A model generated the notes under the pieces. It was not told the origin of the DNA, did not search any database, and saw only the letters and a list, made by a program, of their open reading frames with translations. A stretch of DNA of 20,954 nucleotides. It comes from a virus. The position numbers and the translations under genes are program-made. The DNA lies in IMG/VR virus record IMGVR_UViG_3300032820_000150, positions 1 through 20,954 of that record; one strand, 5' to 3'. Positions 19,812 to 20,954 of the stretch are shown here, piece after piece; positions within the stretch are counted from its first letter, which is position 1; each line of letters begins with the position of its first letter.

Positions 19812-19846
19812 CGGACAAAATAACAATATACATTTATGTTATATTG
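19812..19846 (+). promoter_or_regulatory. Probable promoter with overlapping dyad for the terS operon
   Basis: CGGACA (19812-19817) and TATGTT (19835-19840) are separated by 17 nt, an acceptable sigma-70-like pair. CAATATA (19824-19830) and TATATTG (19840-19846) are a perfect inverted repeat with a 9-nt centre that overlaps the -10 region, so it may be an operator. The first gene starts 30 nt downstream. Confidence 0.4.
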
Positions 19847-19875
19847 GGGTATCTTTATCCCTTAGGAGTATAATT

Positions 19876-19962
19876 ATGGATATGAATTTTGGTCTTTTAC
19901 AGTTATTTGCTCTAGGCGGACTGATATGGTTTATCTTATGGCTGATAAAGTGGAGATATTAA
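19876..19962 (+). CDS. Small single-TM peptide (28 aa)
   Basis: A 28-residue frame with TTAGGAG 8 nt upstream of the ATG. The product is MDMNFGLLQLFALGGLIWFI followed by LWLIKWRY: one transmembrane helix with a basic end. It is the first gene after the promoter at 19812 and is followed 12 nt later by another small membrane protein with a strong ribosome binding site. Size and signals support a real small gene, but no family is known. Confidence 0.5.
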   Translation: MDMNFGLLQLFALGGLIWFILWLIKWRY

Positions 19963-19974
19963 TTAGGAGGAAAC

Positions 19975-20097
19975 ATGTGGATATTTGAAAGAATGAAAGA
20001 TATGTGGACTTGGTTCAATGTAGACGAAGGTAAGAAAGCCCTTAAGTGGTTTATTATTGGTTGTATCGTTGTCCTGGTTTTCGGTTATTTTTCGTAG
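19975..20097 (+). CDS. Small single-TM protein (40 aa)
   Basis: TAGGAGGAAAC precedes the ATG, the strongest ribosome binding site in this stretch. The 40-residue product has an amphipathic Trp-rich N terminus (WIFERMKDMWTWFNVDEGKK) and a C-terminal membrane helix (ALKWFIIGCIVVLVFGYFS). It lies 8 nt before terS in the same direction. Role unknown. Confidence 0.55.
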   Translation: MWIFERMKDMWTWFNVDEGKKALKWFIIGCIVVLVFGYFS

Positions 20098-20105
20098 GAG
20101 ATTAA

Positions 20106-20393
20106 ATGCACGGAGGCAGTAGACCAGGTTCGGGACGCCCGAAGGGCTCACTAGGCACTAAGAGCCTTGTTGTGCTTGAAAAGCTTAAAGAATTGAATTG
20201 TGATCCGATTGAGGCACTAGCTAATATTGCCCAGGATCCGAATAATACGCCTGAACTTAGGTTCCAGGCTAATAAGGAGCTTGCCCAATACGTCGCACCG
20301 AAAAGAAAGGCAGTCGAGCTTGACGCAACACTAGACGGCGGCCTTAACGTGAATGTGGTGAGTTTTGATGAAACAGAGAAAAAAGAAGAGTAG
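20106..20393 (+). CDS. terS: Terminase small subunit
   Basis: A 95-residue protein starting HGGSRPGSGRPKGSLGTK, the typical Gly/Arg-rich N terminus of phage small terminases, followed by helices (LVVLEKLKELNCDPIEALANIA, then RFQANKELAQYV) and a PKRKAVEL turn, ending in a charged, acidic tail. It should recognise the packaging site and recruit the large subunit. TAGGAG lies 5 nt before the ATG. The large subunit gene starts 2 nt after the stop. It is short for a TerS but within the range seen in phages of this kind. Confidence 0.8.
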   Translation: MHGGSRPGSGRPKGSLGTKSLVVLEKLKELNCDPIEALANIAQDPNNTPELRFQANKELAQYVAPKRKAVELDATLDGGLNVNVVSFDETEKKEE

Positions 20394-20395
20394 AT

Positions 20396-20954
20396 ATGGA
20401 TATAACGGTCCCGCACGATTGGAGACCGCGCGATTACCAATTACACCTCTGGAAGTATCTGGAGAAGGGTGGAAAACGCGCAGTTGCTGTGTGGCACAGG
20501 CGAGCTGGAAAAGATTTACTATCAGTGAACTTTTGTGCGACGCAAGCTATAAAACGCAAGGGCCTTTATTGGCATTTGCTGCCTACCTACAACCAAGGCC
20601 GGAAGATTATTTGGGACGGTATGACAAAGACGGGAAGGAGCTTTTTGTCGCACTTTCCAGATCCACTTGTCGCTGCAGTAAACAACACAGACATGAGGTT
20701 GACACTTAAGAATGGCTCTATTTACCAAGTTGTTGGAACAGATAACATTGACAGGCTTGTGGGATCAAACCCAGTTGGTGTCGTGTTCTCCGAATACAGT
20801 CTTCAAGATCCAAGGGCCTGGGATCTCATGCGTCCCATCTTGGCAGAGAATGGCGGATGGGCGGTTTTTATTTATACCGCTAGAGGTCGAAACCACGGAT
20901 ATGACCTCTTCAATATGGCAACTAGAAACGAAAAGTGGTTTTCCCAACGACTAA
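20396..20954 (+). CDS. terL: Terminase large subunit (3' truncated by window end)
   Basis: The frame is open from the ATG at 20396 to the end of the window (186 codons visible). It has the ATPase domain: Walker A WHRRAGKD (residues 33-40), an adenine-binding region with RPRDYQL, Walker B GVVFSEYSLQDP with the catalytic Glu in FSEYS, and the coupling motif IYTARGR. This is the phage DNA-packaging motor; the nuclease domain lies beyond the window. The start overlaps nothing but follows the TerS stop by 2 nt, with GAAGAG near by as a weak ribosome binding site. The direct continuation should be portal and capsid genes. Confidence 0.93.
   Translation, partial: MDITVPHDWRPRDYQLHLWKYLEKGGKRAVAVWHRRAGKDLLSVNFCATQAIKRKGLYWHLLPTYNQGRKIIWDGMTKTGRSFLSHFPDPLVAAVNNTDMRLTLKNGSIYQVVGTDNIDRLVGSNPVGVVFSEYSLQDPRAWDLMRPILAENGGWAVFIYTARGRNHGYDLFNMATRNEKWFSQRL

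Noticed and set aside
20365-20709. 114-aa plus-strand frame overlapping terS end
   Set aside because: It is out of frame with the terminase large subunit, whose Walker A and B motifs are read from 20396.
1-20954. CRISPR array, insertion sequence, integrase or attachment site
   Set aside because: No regularly spaced repeats with spacers, no transposase or recombinase motifs and no terminal inverted repeats were found.

Overview
The window is part of the genome of a tailed double-stranded DNA bacteriophage (Caudoviricetes). It carries the end of a tail or fibre gene, a lysis cassette, a complete phage replication and nucleotide-metabolism block, and both terminase subunits. The DNA is AT-rich, genes are densely packed with many 1 to 4 nt overlaps, and there are no tRNA, rRNA, integrase or CRISPR features. 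The single-domain amidase without a Gram-positive wall-binding domain suggests a Gram-negative host. The gene set (family A polymerase, archaeo-eukaryotic-type primase, SNF2 helicase, nucleotide enzymes) resembles uncultivated aquatic phages; no exact relative can be named from sequence alone.

Layout. 1-1993, rightward: end of a structural protein, tail assembly chaperone, then small membrane or secreted proteins, a holin candidate and a T7-lysozyme-like amidase. 1959-14456, leftward: one operon of about 12.5 kb that, in transcription order, encodes a small protein, a SAM methyltransferase, a MazG-like pyrophosphatase, a kinase fused to a uracil-DNA-glycosylase-like domain, a thymidylate-synthase-family enzyme with the Asp signature of dCMP hydroxymethylase, a small membrane protein, dCMP deaminase, DNA polymerase A, a VRR-NUC nuclease, small conserved proteins, a possible SSB, primase, a UvrD/Dda-type helicase and an SNF2 helicase. 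14457-14725 is the divergent control region. 14726-15768 is a rightward run of small genes ending in two membrane peptides. 15970-17268 is a leftward run of four small genes interrupted by a densely folded non-coding segment (16442-16730). 17418-18567 is a rightward run of four small genes with a repeated promoter-like 60-mer. 18568-18984 is a non-coding segment with convergent terminators around a GC-rich island. 18985-19655 holds two small leftward genes with folded intergenic DNA. 19876-20954 is rightward: two membrane peptides, terS and the start of terL.

How the genes work together. The leftward operon looks like a self-contained replisome plus precursor supply. The MazG-like enzyme, TS-family enzyme with Asp167 and dNMP-kinase-like protein match the roles of T4 gp56, gp42 and gp1, so the phage may make 5-hydroxymethyl-pyrimidine DNA. 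This is inference. The most unusual non-coding signal is the 16472-16723 block, which contains an apparent H-type pseudoknot inside a perfect 9-bp closing stem, a long hairpin and a multibranched domain. A shared promoter-like motif (TTGGAAGA followed by TTATAAT-like DNA) precedes several operons.
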